64,000 nt of DNA from assembly GCA_023653785.1 (NCBI GenBank), contig JAMKCH010011800.1, forward strand, positions 1 through 64,000, read 5' to 3'. This DNA is from Ophioderma brevispina. Taxonomy: Eukaryota > Echinodermata > Ophiuroidea > Amphilepidida > Ophiodermatidae. The notes under the pieces were generated by a model. The model was given only the letters and a program-made list of their open reading frames with translations. It was not told the origin of the DNA and ran no database searches. Shown here piece after piece: positions 28,301 to 41,200 of the stretch; the first letter of the stretch is position 1; each line of letters begins with the position of its first letter. The position numbers and the translations under genes are program-made.

Positions 28301-31300
28301 TACCCCGCCTCTCGTCCTAATAACATCCCTTTCTCGCAACTACTTCACCTCTTGTACTCTCCGCTAATCGCATCAGGACTTTCGTACATGTGTAAGAATG
28401 TGTAAGAGATATGCCAAAGAATATGGTATAATCTATTTTCTACTTTTATACGTTTTACATTTGCCGACTTTTCCATATTTAAGTCACGAAGTTACAAATA
28501 TTTGGTTTGTAATTACACAAAAACAAAACATAAAATTTTTTTTAAAATAGATATTATAATTTGCACATTTTATTTAAAAATAAAGGTAAATGATTACCTA
28601 CATCCGTTACGATACTGAAATCCTTTTTATTCCATTCGTACTCAAGGACCTTTAGAGGAATAGTTAAAAAGAATAATTGAAAAAGGGGGGGTTATGCCTG
28701 TTTACAACGTTAGGGGATGTGTTCAGAAAACCATTTTGATGTGGTTGCTATTTTTATACAAATTTCAACTAACAAGAGAAACTTGTTCAATGAACACTTC
28801 AGCAGTTGTAATTACTGGGGTTTCACGCATGCCAGTTTCATGTCTGACTTTTAACTTGGGTTCCAAAATAGGTTGAAACACCATGCCGAATTTAAATAAC
28901 ATCTGTAAATCTAGATAGATCATGAAGCGTCACATTGTTGTTATTTTTACACCTCATGAATAGTCATGAGCTAATCACGCCATTCCTTGGTGATTCCTAG
29001 TACAGGGGTCACTTCCCTAGGGAAAAATGTTGGACTATTTCCTTCAATAACCTCACAACCATACCATTTTCTCTCGGTACTTATGTACTAGGGAATACGA
29101 TACCATCAACCCTACCCTTTGGCGTTCCAAATGATAGACCCGAAGCAGGAAACTCCAGGAAATATTGTTTTCCATATTCCCTCTCTACAGTGTAGTATTG
29201 GCGTATGTTACTGACAATATTTTGAATTACAATTGTAATAAAAGGAAAAACATTCTATAAACCTCAATTTCAAGATTTTGATATTTTATGGCAACCAATA
29301 TACAATGGACGCCTTCCAGAGGAATTCCATTACCACCTTAGTTAGTCACAACTAGAGGTGAGTACACTGGCACAAAAAAGTATCTCGGCAGTTTTTCGAT
29401 CATATGGTGCCAAAGTCAGACCGTTTTGAAAGTTTTCGAAAAATAACATTTGTTGCCCTAGGTCTTGCTTTTCATTTAACACCTCGCTGTAAAAAAAGCA
29501 GGCAAAAATGGCCTAGATAGAGGGCCGAAAGACGCAAACCCACCAAACAAAAGTTGCAGTTTTTGGATTTTCAATGGTCACTGTGTGTCAACGCAATATA
29601 CGTGTGTATTGATTTTACACAAAGAGTTTGCCGAACGGAATGAGCGAGAAAGCTTTCTTTTTTTTTTTTTTTAAGTTTCTTATTTTTTTTTTTTAGGGGG
29701 GGGGGGGGGGGGGAGGGTGAGAGACGGGGGGGGGGAAAAATAGACACTCTAGTCCCTTTACCATACTTCCTCAAACATACATTGCCCTCATCCCCGCCAC
29801 AACACCCCCTTTCGCCCCCCCTATTTTGCTCAACAATTCCTACCATTTACCAGCCTACTTCCACATCAGACGACTCATTCTTTCCCCCTGCCTCTTTCAT
29901 TCACCTACCAGCACCCCCTACCTTACATATAACTCAACCTCTCCCTACACCCTATCCTTACTTATTTCAAGCGTTTCTTCACTCTGCCCTGCCACACACC
30001 ACGCATCTCGGTTATAGCTAATCACTCCCCATCCGCCACCGACGAAATCCACACCCTCCCCGCTCATAAGCCGTTTACGCTTATCTCACACTCTTCAATT
30101 CTTCTTTCGCTCCTTCTTTTTGCAATATGAGTGGGTCAAACGGGTTCGTGTCCCGTACACTCCAAGCCCATGAAAGAATCCAAACTGCAACTTTTGGTTT
30201 TGGGGTTTGAGTCTTTCGGGCGTCTATCTCAGCCATTTCTGCAGTTTTGACAACCAGATATAAAATGAAAGAGCAAGACCTAGGGCAACAAAATGTATAT
30301 TTCGATTTCAAAAATTGTCTGAATTGGACAGTACTGATCGAAAAACATCCCAGATACTTTTTGTGCCAGTGTACATATGCCTCCAATAGGGGGTATTGAA
30401 TTCACTGGAATATAGTCATGGTCGGGGCATAATGCATGTGACATCCATGCAATGATCATGATCTGAACATTCGGCTTTGTTCGAATCAATTCAATACCTC
30501 CACTAGAGGTAATATACTCATTTCCAGCTATGCTTCCATAAGAAGTGCATGGAATGCACCTAATAATAGCACGATGCTTGACGGCATGTTAATTTTTGTA
30601 TTATTAAGTTCTTCCGTTAAAATAAAATTACTATCATGAAATGCGCGCATTGTTAGTTAGAAAATATAACCATAACGGAATGCATAAGCCACCGCTTCAT
30701 GGTTTGCGCTAGAACACAAGCCGCTACGTAAAGTCAAGGCCAATGAAGATCGCGAAACTTCGATATGAAATTAATTGTGACTAGGAAGCAACCAGATGAT
30801 GGAAAATAATTCATTTTTATATCATGTTGCCAGCACAAGGGGACGATCGATATTATTATTTCATTCAGATTCTAAGGGAAAATTACAATGATCGACGAGT
30901 TGGAACAAGATGTTTAAATGGCGGGAATGTTAGTGTGCAATTTGTTTGGCCATGCGTTGGTTTCACTGGCATTCCCTTCTGCGACTTAAGTTATCTTTGT
31001 ACCATTGAATTATTGCTTTAAATTGAATGCCAGGAATACACAAGGACGCAAGTCATTGTGCTTTTTTACATCTTTATCATATTTGAAAAGAAAAAAAGTT
31101 TTATATTAAAGGGCAATTGTTACGATTGCTATAGCATCGTTCCCGAACCCTAAGAATTTACGGAAGTTTTCAAATGTTTATCTAATGAAGAAAGCCACTA
31201 TTTTATCATTTACCCTGTAAAAAATTTTTTTTATTTTTTTTACACACATTCTCTATGATGTACTGATAACATTAATCTCGCACAGTACTTTATTGGGCTT

Positions 31301-34300
31301 ATAAAATCGCCTTTTTAGCTCCTCACATCAAAACGGATAAATATCGGCGCGAAACTTTATGATGGTGGGTTGGGGTGAAGGCACTTTTATCAAGAAGAAA
31401 ACTTTATCTACTTAAACGGGTCACCCTTTTAATAAACATCATATTGAATAGCTATCTACGAAATTTTTACTACCATTTTTAGATATCGCAACATTATTTG
31501 TAAGAAACATTGGAAAAAAATTATGGCGAGAGATCAATATGATAAATCATCAAGGATAGGGGGATGTTGAAATGAGTGAAATTTCTTTCCGTCATAACTA
31601 ATTTCAAGATAGTAATTGATTCAAAAAGAAGGGGTTGGTAAAATTATCCTAATATAGCATTTTAATCCATCAATGAAGAAAAAAAGATCATTCTATGGAC
31701 CTAGAAACAAGGTCGCTCACTTATCGCCAAGCTCAATTTCAATTAACCGCCATCCACAACATGGGTGCGTGGGCAACTAGAGGAAGGCTTCCGGCGTGTT
31801 AAATGCAGCGTATTGTGGCATGTATAAAGGAGTATAGATTTTTTTTCTTGCATGTACCTTACGTACCATGTGGAAGCCTTATTGTACACAAGTTGATAAA
31901 TCAAGTGGAGGTTTGAAAATGCTTCAACATCGGGACGAAAGCATGGATGGAAAACCCTGCTGGGTCTCTAAGGCTGTAATGATTCGTGTATGTTGTAGTG
32001 GATATTCCAGATAACTTAGACGGTTACATCATAAAAATGTTCGCGAACTGATATCAATATAGGGTCTTGTTATCTGACGGTAAAGCTATTCCAACTAATA
32101 TACGCAAACGAGCGTTCTTTAGTTGTTGCGTTTATGTTCCAGAATTAAAAGGTTGCAGTTCAACGATATAGTGTCCTCACAGCGAAGACTCCAAATGAGC
32201 GCATGCAGTGTCAAGTTCCATAAATAAACCCAGGGCATCTTTTTCAGTAACAATAATTCCGTTTTTTTCGAAGCAGTCCTAAAGATACGTATCCAACAGT
32301 CAAGATGAGGGGATATAGGTTCCTTGGACGACACAAATCTTTAGCTGTATTAACCTGATGCCAAATATTTCAGTAGTCTGTCGCAAATGTTTCACCTATA
32401 GGAACCAAAAAAGATTACTTTCATTCCCCGAACTGAAAGTCTTACTTAGCAAGCCGCCTATATTTATATTTTTCTTTAGTTAGGTTCCCTCAATATCGAA
32501 TAATTGATTATTACAAGTGTGACATAGCCTAACATTGTACAATTGGAAAACAACACAAATGACATCATCCTCATTATAGAAAGTCCGATGAACATGCATG
32601 GAAAAGTTACCTATTTTAATCTTTAAACTTGATATACTGGAAAAAACTCCGGAAAGGATCCCTAGATATTTTTGTAACCTTTTGTAGAAATGTCTCTACA
32701 GATATGTAAACAGATTGCACAAACAGTTTATACAGCACTACGGGATCCATTTTTACTGATGAAATTCGATATACTCTTCACTGCTAGGATTTTTTCTCTG
32801 GTTTCGCACAGAAATAAAATTATTATATTTTATTTTTTAAATCCTAAATGGGGATGCTATAAAAATTGTTTTTCGTTTTATTAAATAAGTTTATCGAATA
32901 ACTGAAGTTTAGAAATTGAGCTAAATTCTGTGAAAGTGTAAAGTCAAGATTACCGTTTCTTAATTTTCTTTTTCCTTAGTTCGGTTATAGAGCCCTACGA
33001 AAAGCCGACTAAATACTATGCAGAGAACACGAATGGAGAGAAAAGAAATATGTTTTGAAGTATGTGGAAGTGAGATGACACAGTCCACAATCTTTCTTTT
33101 TTCTCAAATTAAATCAAGCATTACGTTTACGAAACAAGCAAAGGGACACTTGAAGAAAACCCTTGGGCGGAAAACCTTTATTGGGTCCTTGAGGCAGCAA
33201 TCTCTTCGTTGTTTAGTGGATATTTCAGATAACTGAGTCGGTCACCTGTCACGTGTTATTTTACAATGCTATCATTGACATCAATAAAATAAAGCACTGC
33301 TTTTCGTTACAAATTGCCCGTTGCTTGATGGTAAAAGCCATCCCAACTAAAATAGTTTGTGGTATAGTTATGAAAAACGAAAACAAAATATGAAGTTATA
33401 AATTCACCAGATATATAGTATATGTGACAATTAACTAAAATCGAAAATCACCCAAAATTCTTGTGGTCACTAAAAATTGTAATTGCAAAAAATGAGTATT
33501 TATGTCGAGCAGATTCGGACTTTTTTTTTATTTAGATTAAGTCATTTTTATTTTAATTAACACATGCTGACCGCTCAATCTAAGTCATCCTTTACATTGT
33601 GCTTAATTGAGAAGAAAAATTATGCTAGCAATGCAGGACATGCTGGAACTGGTTAAAGCCTCCCTTAGCCTCTGGGCACCACAGGGGAAGGTATCTTTCT
33701 TTGCCTATTATAGGAGAGTCCAGGGTAGCTTTCTCCCCACCTGTCGTCAGATTACCGATGGGCATACATTAGACATCAAAGATAGATGCATTCTATTTCC
33801 GCCAAGTGCCATTCACAGCTACCTGTCTCTAGCTATTTAGAATTACGTCTTTTCGATGACAGATTGTAAAATGTCAATTTGTCGGTAAACTTCAATGTCA
33901 ATTTACCGGAACTTCATTGATAATGCTGTTTCTTCTTTGTGTATTATAATTAAATCCAATAAGGTACAAAGTATTCCAATTATATGATATTTCTATATGA
34001 GTGCAAACTATTTCCACTGTAAAGGGCTAAGAAGGTAGGTAGTGAAGGGGTTTTTGGTGGGTTTGTAGGTAGGAGGTGGATGGGTAGGTGGTGGCGGGGG
34101 GGTTTGGTTTATTTCTCAGCAAGCTTATTAAATACAAAGAGACACACTTAACAACAACAACAACAACAACAAAATAAAACAATCATAAAAGCTCACCGTA
34201 CAAGGACCACACAACCCAATACAGCGATCCTTCGCAAGTCCACGGTATTTTTTGTAACAATGAAATCTGTGTAAATATTAAAAAATAGAATAATTTTTTA

Positions 34301-35189
34301 ATAAATGATGAAATTTTGTAATTGAGGTCCCGATGTCGTTTGTTCAAAATTTTGAACCAAAAAAGATTTTAAAGAAGTGGGAAAAGAGAATGTAGTTGGT
34401 TGTATTTTGATGCATATGTTAGCGTGGTCACACGAACATTCGTAATGTAAATTTCAACATGAATTATTCCACATTAAGTTCATTATTTTCACATGCAAAA
34501 TAAGCACTTTTTTACCATTGTGATAACATACAAACATGTCGATGATAGTCAGTATCATGCACATAAATCTCACCAAGTATTAGCTCTACGTCGTTCTATA
34601 ACCCGGTTTACTAGATCACTCACTTCGAGTTTCCTTTCCTGAAAATTCAAGCCTCCTGCTTTTGCCCTTAACTTAATCCATGAAAGTATGACCAAGCTTA
34701 TGATCCAGAAATTCAGACGGCGATTTCGTCGTGCTACTTCACCGGCACCATAATGTGCATTTACCAGAACCCGTTTCTCCCGTAATTGCAATTTAAACCC
34801 ACTCAGATTTAAGTAAGGTTTTGAGGGTAAATGCGAATTTGACTTACGTCTTCGACCGTAGTGAGTCAATTTGTTCTTATGTGAAAGTCTAACAGGAAGA
34901 AGGAAAAACAGGAGAAGCGATTGCTTTAAAAATAATGTAAATGCGAAGTTATTCCATCGTACATGCATATTGCGCTAGAACTCGTCTTAAAATTATGCAA
35001 ACAATATTTAAACGCAAACATCAATACATTTTATTATAAGGGTTTATCACAGGATTTAGCAATTTTCAATTCTTTACTGTATTGTTGAACTTTATGTATC
35101 TCATTGGTAGAAGTAGTAGTAGTAGTAGAGTTTAGGAAGTAGGAGTAGTAGTAGTAGTAGTGTAGTTGTAGTTGTAAGTTGTAGTTGTA

Positions 35190-35220
<31 letters not shown>

Positions 35221-38200
35221 GTGTTGGTGTATAATTGAAGCAAAGTAGGGGTTAGAGCAGCAGCAAATTGATCTGAAATCAATGGATGTATGTCAAAATC
35301 GATATGATATAATGTAGCGGTTATTATAAGACTCAAAGGGGGAACAAATGGACACTGGTTTGCAAACAGAAATAATCTTACAAGACGGCCGTGCAGGCCC
35401 GTCTTGTTATGGTTTTGATGGGTTCTTCTTTACAAGGCGGCCTTCAGGCGCCGCCTTCTGTTTCTGATGCGTTTTCTTTTTTTACTTTCTTTCTTTCTAT
35501 CAACAACTCAACTGCTTCTGCTCAGTCATCCGTTTGACGTATTGGGACTAGACTACATCAAATGACCGCTGACTTGGACCATTTAGTCATATGACATTGA
35601 ACCCTGGTCTGACCTTTTGACCTGGCCACAGCGTCAAATATGTAATTTTTGTTACCAAATTATGTTCTTCTACAGCATTACGCCGATATAAACCAAACAG
35701 GTTCAGAGGAACCACTGACCCTTGCTTCATATAGGGTGTTTAAGGGATAAGGAGTCAAAGGTCATTTAGGGGGAATCAAAGTCATTTAAGGAGTCAAAAG
35801 GTCAATTTGCCAAAAAATGCTAAAAATAAGACCAAATGGGCTATATCTCAGCCTATAGAAGGACAGATAAAGCCTGTTATTGTGCAGTGATGTAACATTA
35901 TGGTAGTATGAAGTTATTTGGATTCTCAACTCCAAAGGTCAAAGATTCAAGGTCCAAAGGTCAAAATCTACAAACCAGCTCCGATGAGCTGGAAATTGTA
36001 AGGGATAATCCTTGTGGCATCATAAATAAGAACAAATAAAGTTGACCCCATCCTGGACACAGGGGTCACCTGATAGGGGTGAAAAGATCCAAATCCCTGA
36101 AAGCTTGGATTGAGTTGAAACTCCAATATCTTTATCCTTGTAAGAGTTGTAACACGTAAAAAATACTTAATGACATTGGTGACATATTGGTCAAGTCACA
36201 TCAAGGGGCATTAAGGAATCACCATCCATTCACAATACGGCGTCTTGTAAATAGATCTGTTCTTTATCAGGTCTAGTTCTTTCTTTCATCTGAATGGATT
36301 GACATTTCGATACAAATCTGTAAGGATGCTTCTTCCGCTTTGGCTCATAGATCATTATTGAATGGCATTAACAGGGTGGGTTTTAATCATTAAAATCAAT
36401 GCCCATGATGCATTGCATTGTACTGATACTTTATTGTATTTTACCCATATCGGACTGCCATATTAAGTTGTATATTAATAGGAAATTAAATAATGACATG
36501 GCCTATTGTGATCATATAGGGAGCACATTTAAGTCAGTTTTTTGTTTGTTTATTATTTATTTATTATTTAGTTATTTATTTATTATTTATTTATTTTTGC
36601 TTTGACTGAAAACAAAATAGGATACATAATCGTAACTTGCATTTCGCAAATATATCGTGCATTCTTTGTTGAATGTACATGCCAATAAAAACCCTTTAAA
36701 CCAATGTGGACAAAAAGCTTTCTTAAAACAATATATATGCGTAACCTTGAAAATTACATTTCATGCATGCTGAGATCATGGTGATGTATTTTTTCGGTCG
36801 ACCTATCATGCTAAGAAGCATTGTAATTGATTTACAATTCTCCTTTGGAAAAATAAATAACAAATTATGAACTAATTTTATAGACATGCAATCACCAACG
36901 CTCCAACAATCTCTCGAAGTCAGACTCTTCTAATTACACAATTAAGAGGTTTAGAATTAACCCTAAATTACTCAAGATTGCAGCATTCTATAAATTACTA
37001 CTGTAGACTTCTTTAAGTTAAAAAACAAATCTGTTTTAGACAGCCAGTCTGTCTTTTTGTTTTAATTTGTAGTAATGGGACATAAAAATGTCGATGGATT
37101 GTTGTTCATACCAAGATAGCTGGTGTCGCCTTCAGAGGATTAGCAGCTTGTCTAATTGATCACATTATGTTCAAATGTTGCTGAGAGTATTAAAATAATG
37201 ACAGTTTCGTTTTTCTTGAGGAAATTGTAGCCACGTCGCCTTAAAGCAAACTTTATATGCTACGGAATAAACGACCATTCTCTTTTATCAGTGTTGGGGA
37301 CCATTCAATTATATATCTTAAGATGTGCTTTTTAGAAAACTGTTAGTTGGAAAAAGCGAGAAAATGCCGGGAGAAAGTGGCTACAGTGAACGTAATGTGA
37401 AATCTTTTCTACACATGTTACACAAACCTTCCACCTGCAGGTTTTGTTAGTGTGCTTCAATTCTACACTCGGAATGCATCTGTACTACGTCTGCCTGTTG
37501 GCTTTGACCTCTGACCTAGGTATGGATCCCCCAAGCACCTGGTTGATGACGTCATAGTTGAGCCTTACATAGGCATATTCCCGTACACACTGTAACTGGA
37601 TATGCATAGAGGATAACAGAAATGCAAGCGCCCTTGCATATCGTGCTAGGTTACTGAAATATGATTGAAGAAGCTAAACAAGATTCTTTTTACTTCTCTT
37701 TTTGTGAAAAGCTTGAATGATAGCTAATTCAATACAATTTGGGGTCTGTAAATTGTAATAGAATTTTCTTATTTTTAAATGTCAATAAAATTGAAGTTAT
37801 TTCGTATTCCCGTTCTGTGATTCAGTTGAAAGTGGTTTTCCCCATCAACCAAATTGTAATTTAGATAAATATTTGAAGACAATACAGTGAACGTAGTATG
37901 CATTCATAATTCCGAGCAGTGGAAAAATGCAATATAATTTAAAGCGTTAAGTGTAAAGCACGATTGAATGTATTTTCTAAGGAGACCTTTCCCGGCAGTG
38001 GCGTAACGGGGGGGGGGGCAAGGGGGGGGGGGCAGGGGGCAGGTTGTCGTCCCGTCCCCCCCCCCCCCCCCCCCCCCCCCCCCGATGATTTGACCGGGAA
38101 AAAAATTGCAAAAAAATCATGCTAAATCAGCCGTTTTTAGCCCTCTGACCGGGAAAAAATTGGCCTTTGACCCCCCGTTACGCCACTGTTCCCTGCCTCT

Positions 38201-41200
38201 TTATTGAGTAACTCAATGTAGAAATTACTATAGCAGCTCTCAACTACCATTATCAAGTTAACATTATAACATCCTAATCCTCAATTCCTTAATCGTTCTT
38301 AGTATATCCCTAATCCCCTAATGCCACTTTTTGCCACTTTGCAAAAACACGGAGTGGACCTCTGCCTCGTGTTTAGTGGGAAATTGCTCCTAGATCTAAC
38401 AAGACAAATAACGCTACCTCTCTTTTTGTGGTAATGGTCCGGTTCGTAGTCATGTTCCTCTAGGGAGGTAAGGGATATAAAAACCAACAAAACTAACAAC
38501 CAACCTCAACATGAAATCCAACATGGGCACATGTTGAGGCTTCGTCCTGCAGTGGACTGACAAGCTGATGATGATATAGACCAAATCTGGTCCACTGAGC
38601 AGTGGAAAAGTGCAATACTAATTTAGATGTTGTAAAAACACTATTGAACTTATTCTCTGATGCAACCTTTCCTGTCGTCTCTTTTATTTGGATTACCACA
38701 ATGTAGAAATTACTATAGCAGCTCTCAACTACCATTATCAAGTTAACATTATAACATCCTAATCCTCAATTCCTTAATCGTTCTTAGTATATCTTTAAAT
38801 CCATAAATGCCATTTTTGCCACTTTTCAAAATCACGGAGTGGTCCCCTGCCTTGTGTTCAGTGGGAAATTGCTCCTAGATCTAACAAGACAAATAACGCT
38901 ACCTCTCTTTTTGTGGTAATGGTCCGGTTCGTAGTCATGTTCCTCTAGGGAGGTAAGGGATATAAAACCAACAAAACTAACAACCAACCTCAACATGAAA
39001 TCCAACATGGGCATATGTTGAGGCTTCGTCCTGCAGTGGACTGACAAGGATGATATGAAACCAAAGCTGGTCCACTTAATCAAATATTGGAAATTACGAG
39101 TAATTATAACCATTGCATAGAGTCTAAGCTTTCAAATGCCAGAGAGTCATTCTATGCCAAACTCAACAAGGCGTGACCATCTTATAACCTTTAGGTGTTT
39201 TTCACAAGTGGTACTTCCTACTATTAAGAAAGTTAACATTTTAGGGTGGTATTTAGTGCATATTTTAAACAGTTAATCAAAGAACATGCATGTAAATTTC
39301 ACCAATTTGGAGTTATAGGGATCTTAAAATTCCATGTTGTCCATTTGGACCAATGATTTGAGGGATAGGATCTGGAAAAGTGAAATGTGGTGCCTAAGTC
39401 GAAAATAGTTTTGACTAGAGCTAGCTATAAGTAAGGTGCAAATGTAATTTAGATGTTTACGAATTTATTAACTTATATGACCAAAATACAACAAATATAA
39501 TATTCTTAAAAATAAACATGCTGAGTGTGTTTATATAATAAAAACGCCTAGGAGTAATAATCATAGCGGGATGCCCGCGCTTCGCGCGGGCCCTCGCTAG
39601 CTGAGAAAACGGAAGCGATCACTAAAACCGAAGCAGTCACTGAAGAGGTGAACATTATTCCCGTAATTCTAATAAAAACGCCTAGGAGTAATAATCATAA
39701 AAATGAAAACAATTGAAATTTTAAAAGGAAATAGAGTACAGTTCAAAACATAAAAGGAAAGTACAAACAGTGAAAATGAAGAAAAGAACTGAAGGGTAGA
39801 GGAGAGAAGGAAGACAATAGATAAGTTTAGATCTATTGTATAGATAGGTTTAAGATCTATTTCCCACGCACACACATCCGCGTATTACGCACACGTTCAA
39901 ACACACACACACACTTGCGCATAATCACCTTAAAATGATTCTTCAATAAATGACAGAGCGCCAACAATCACTAACAATTACTATATCTTCTATATTACAT
40001 TCGAAGACATGAATATCAGATAAATGTCGGTTTCCGTTTCGTAAAGCTTTCATTGATTTGACTTCTCACTAGGATCCGGTGGTAATTTCATTATTATGAC
40101 AAAGCTTTGTTCTCGTTCTTGAAGCCGTTTTCATTTCATTTTAAGCCCATGATAAAAAGAAGTTCTATTCAGTTTATACATGTCGGACAAATATGATAAG
40201 ACTATAATACAGAAAACGGGTAAGAGCTGTGTTACTTCTTCCTCGGTCGATGAACTAAAACAATGATGGAGATTTCATATATTCCTGGCATTACCGGGAG
40301 CTACCAACTCCGGGTCTTGGAGACAGATTTATTGTGCGAGAGACACATAAGAAGTTGTGGTATATTTTGTTCCGGATGACACATGTTCGTTAAGGGATGA
40401 GGTTCTTTATCTAACTTGACAATCGTTGTTTCAGATTACAACATATTGCTATACAACGTGTCCCAATAAAAACGTAACACTGTGTGCCAGCCGCCATTAT
40501 CTTTAAACAAAAGCATATGACTATTTGTTATTTGTTTTTAAGGTAAGAAGGTACTATTAGCTAATATCCTTGAAAATGTCAGAGAGATAGGACGATATTA
40601 CCCCAGCAATCAAGTAACCCGCAGGACCCATTTTACCAAAATGAACTGGTAACCACAAGAGTAACACTGAAGAACAGATACAATTGATTGAAATCAACAT
40701 TTAATTCCCCAAATATCTTGCAGAAAACTACTGGATCAAATATTCAATTCAATTCATTTTTTCAATTCAATTCAATTTTATTCAGCATAACATATCGAAC
40801 GTGACAGAAATGTAAAATTATAATATATAATAATACATAACGTATCAATTGTAGACTGTAAATAACTGCATATACATAATTATTATTAAACCGATAATGA
40901 TAAAACATTAATTTATTTGGTGATAAAATGCATTTCAAGACGATATTAAATAAAACTATGACTAAGTCATCGACAAATTCTAAGTGGCATACAACAAAAA
41001 TTCACCAGCAGCAAACCAGGTAATACCACGAAAATCCATCTGTCACAAAGTCCTTTGTTTGGACCACACACTGGAATCCTTTTTTATTCCTAAAACTAAA
41101 GGTCTTTTGGCCATTCTTTAAAAAACAGTAAAGTGGTGGTTGGTCTTAGTTTCAAATCATATTAATTCTGCATAATATAGTGCCGTATTTGTAGTTACTA

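Noticed and set aside
34570..34968. 132-codon minus-strand ORF as a gene
   Set aside because: Basic and partly hydrophobic but without a family pattern or neighbouring exons.
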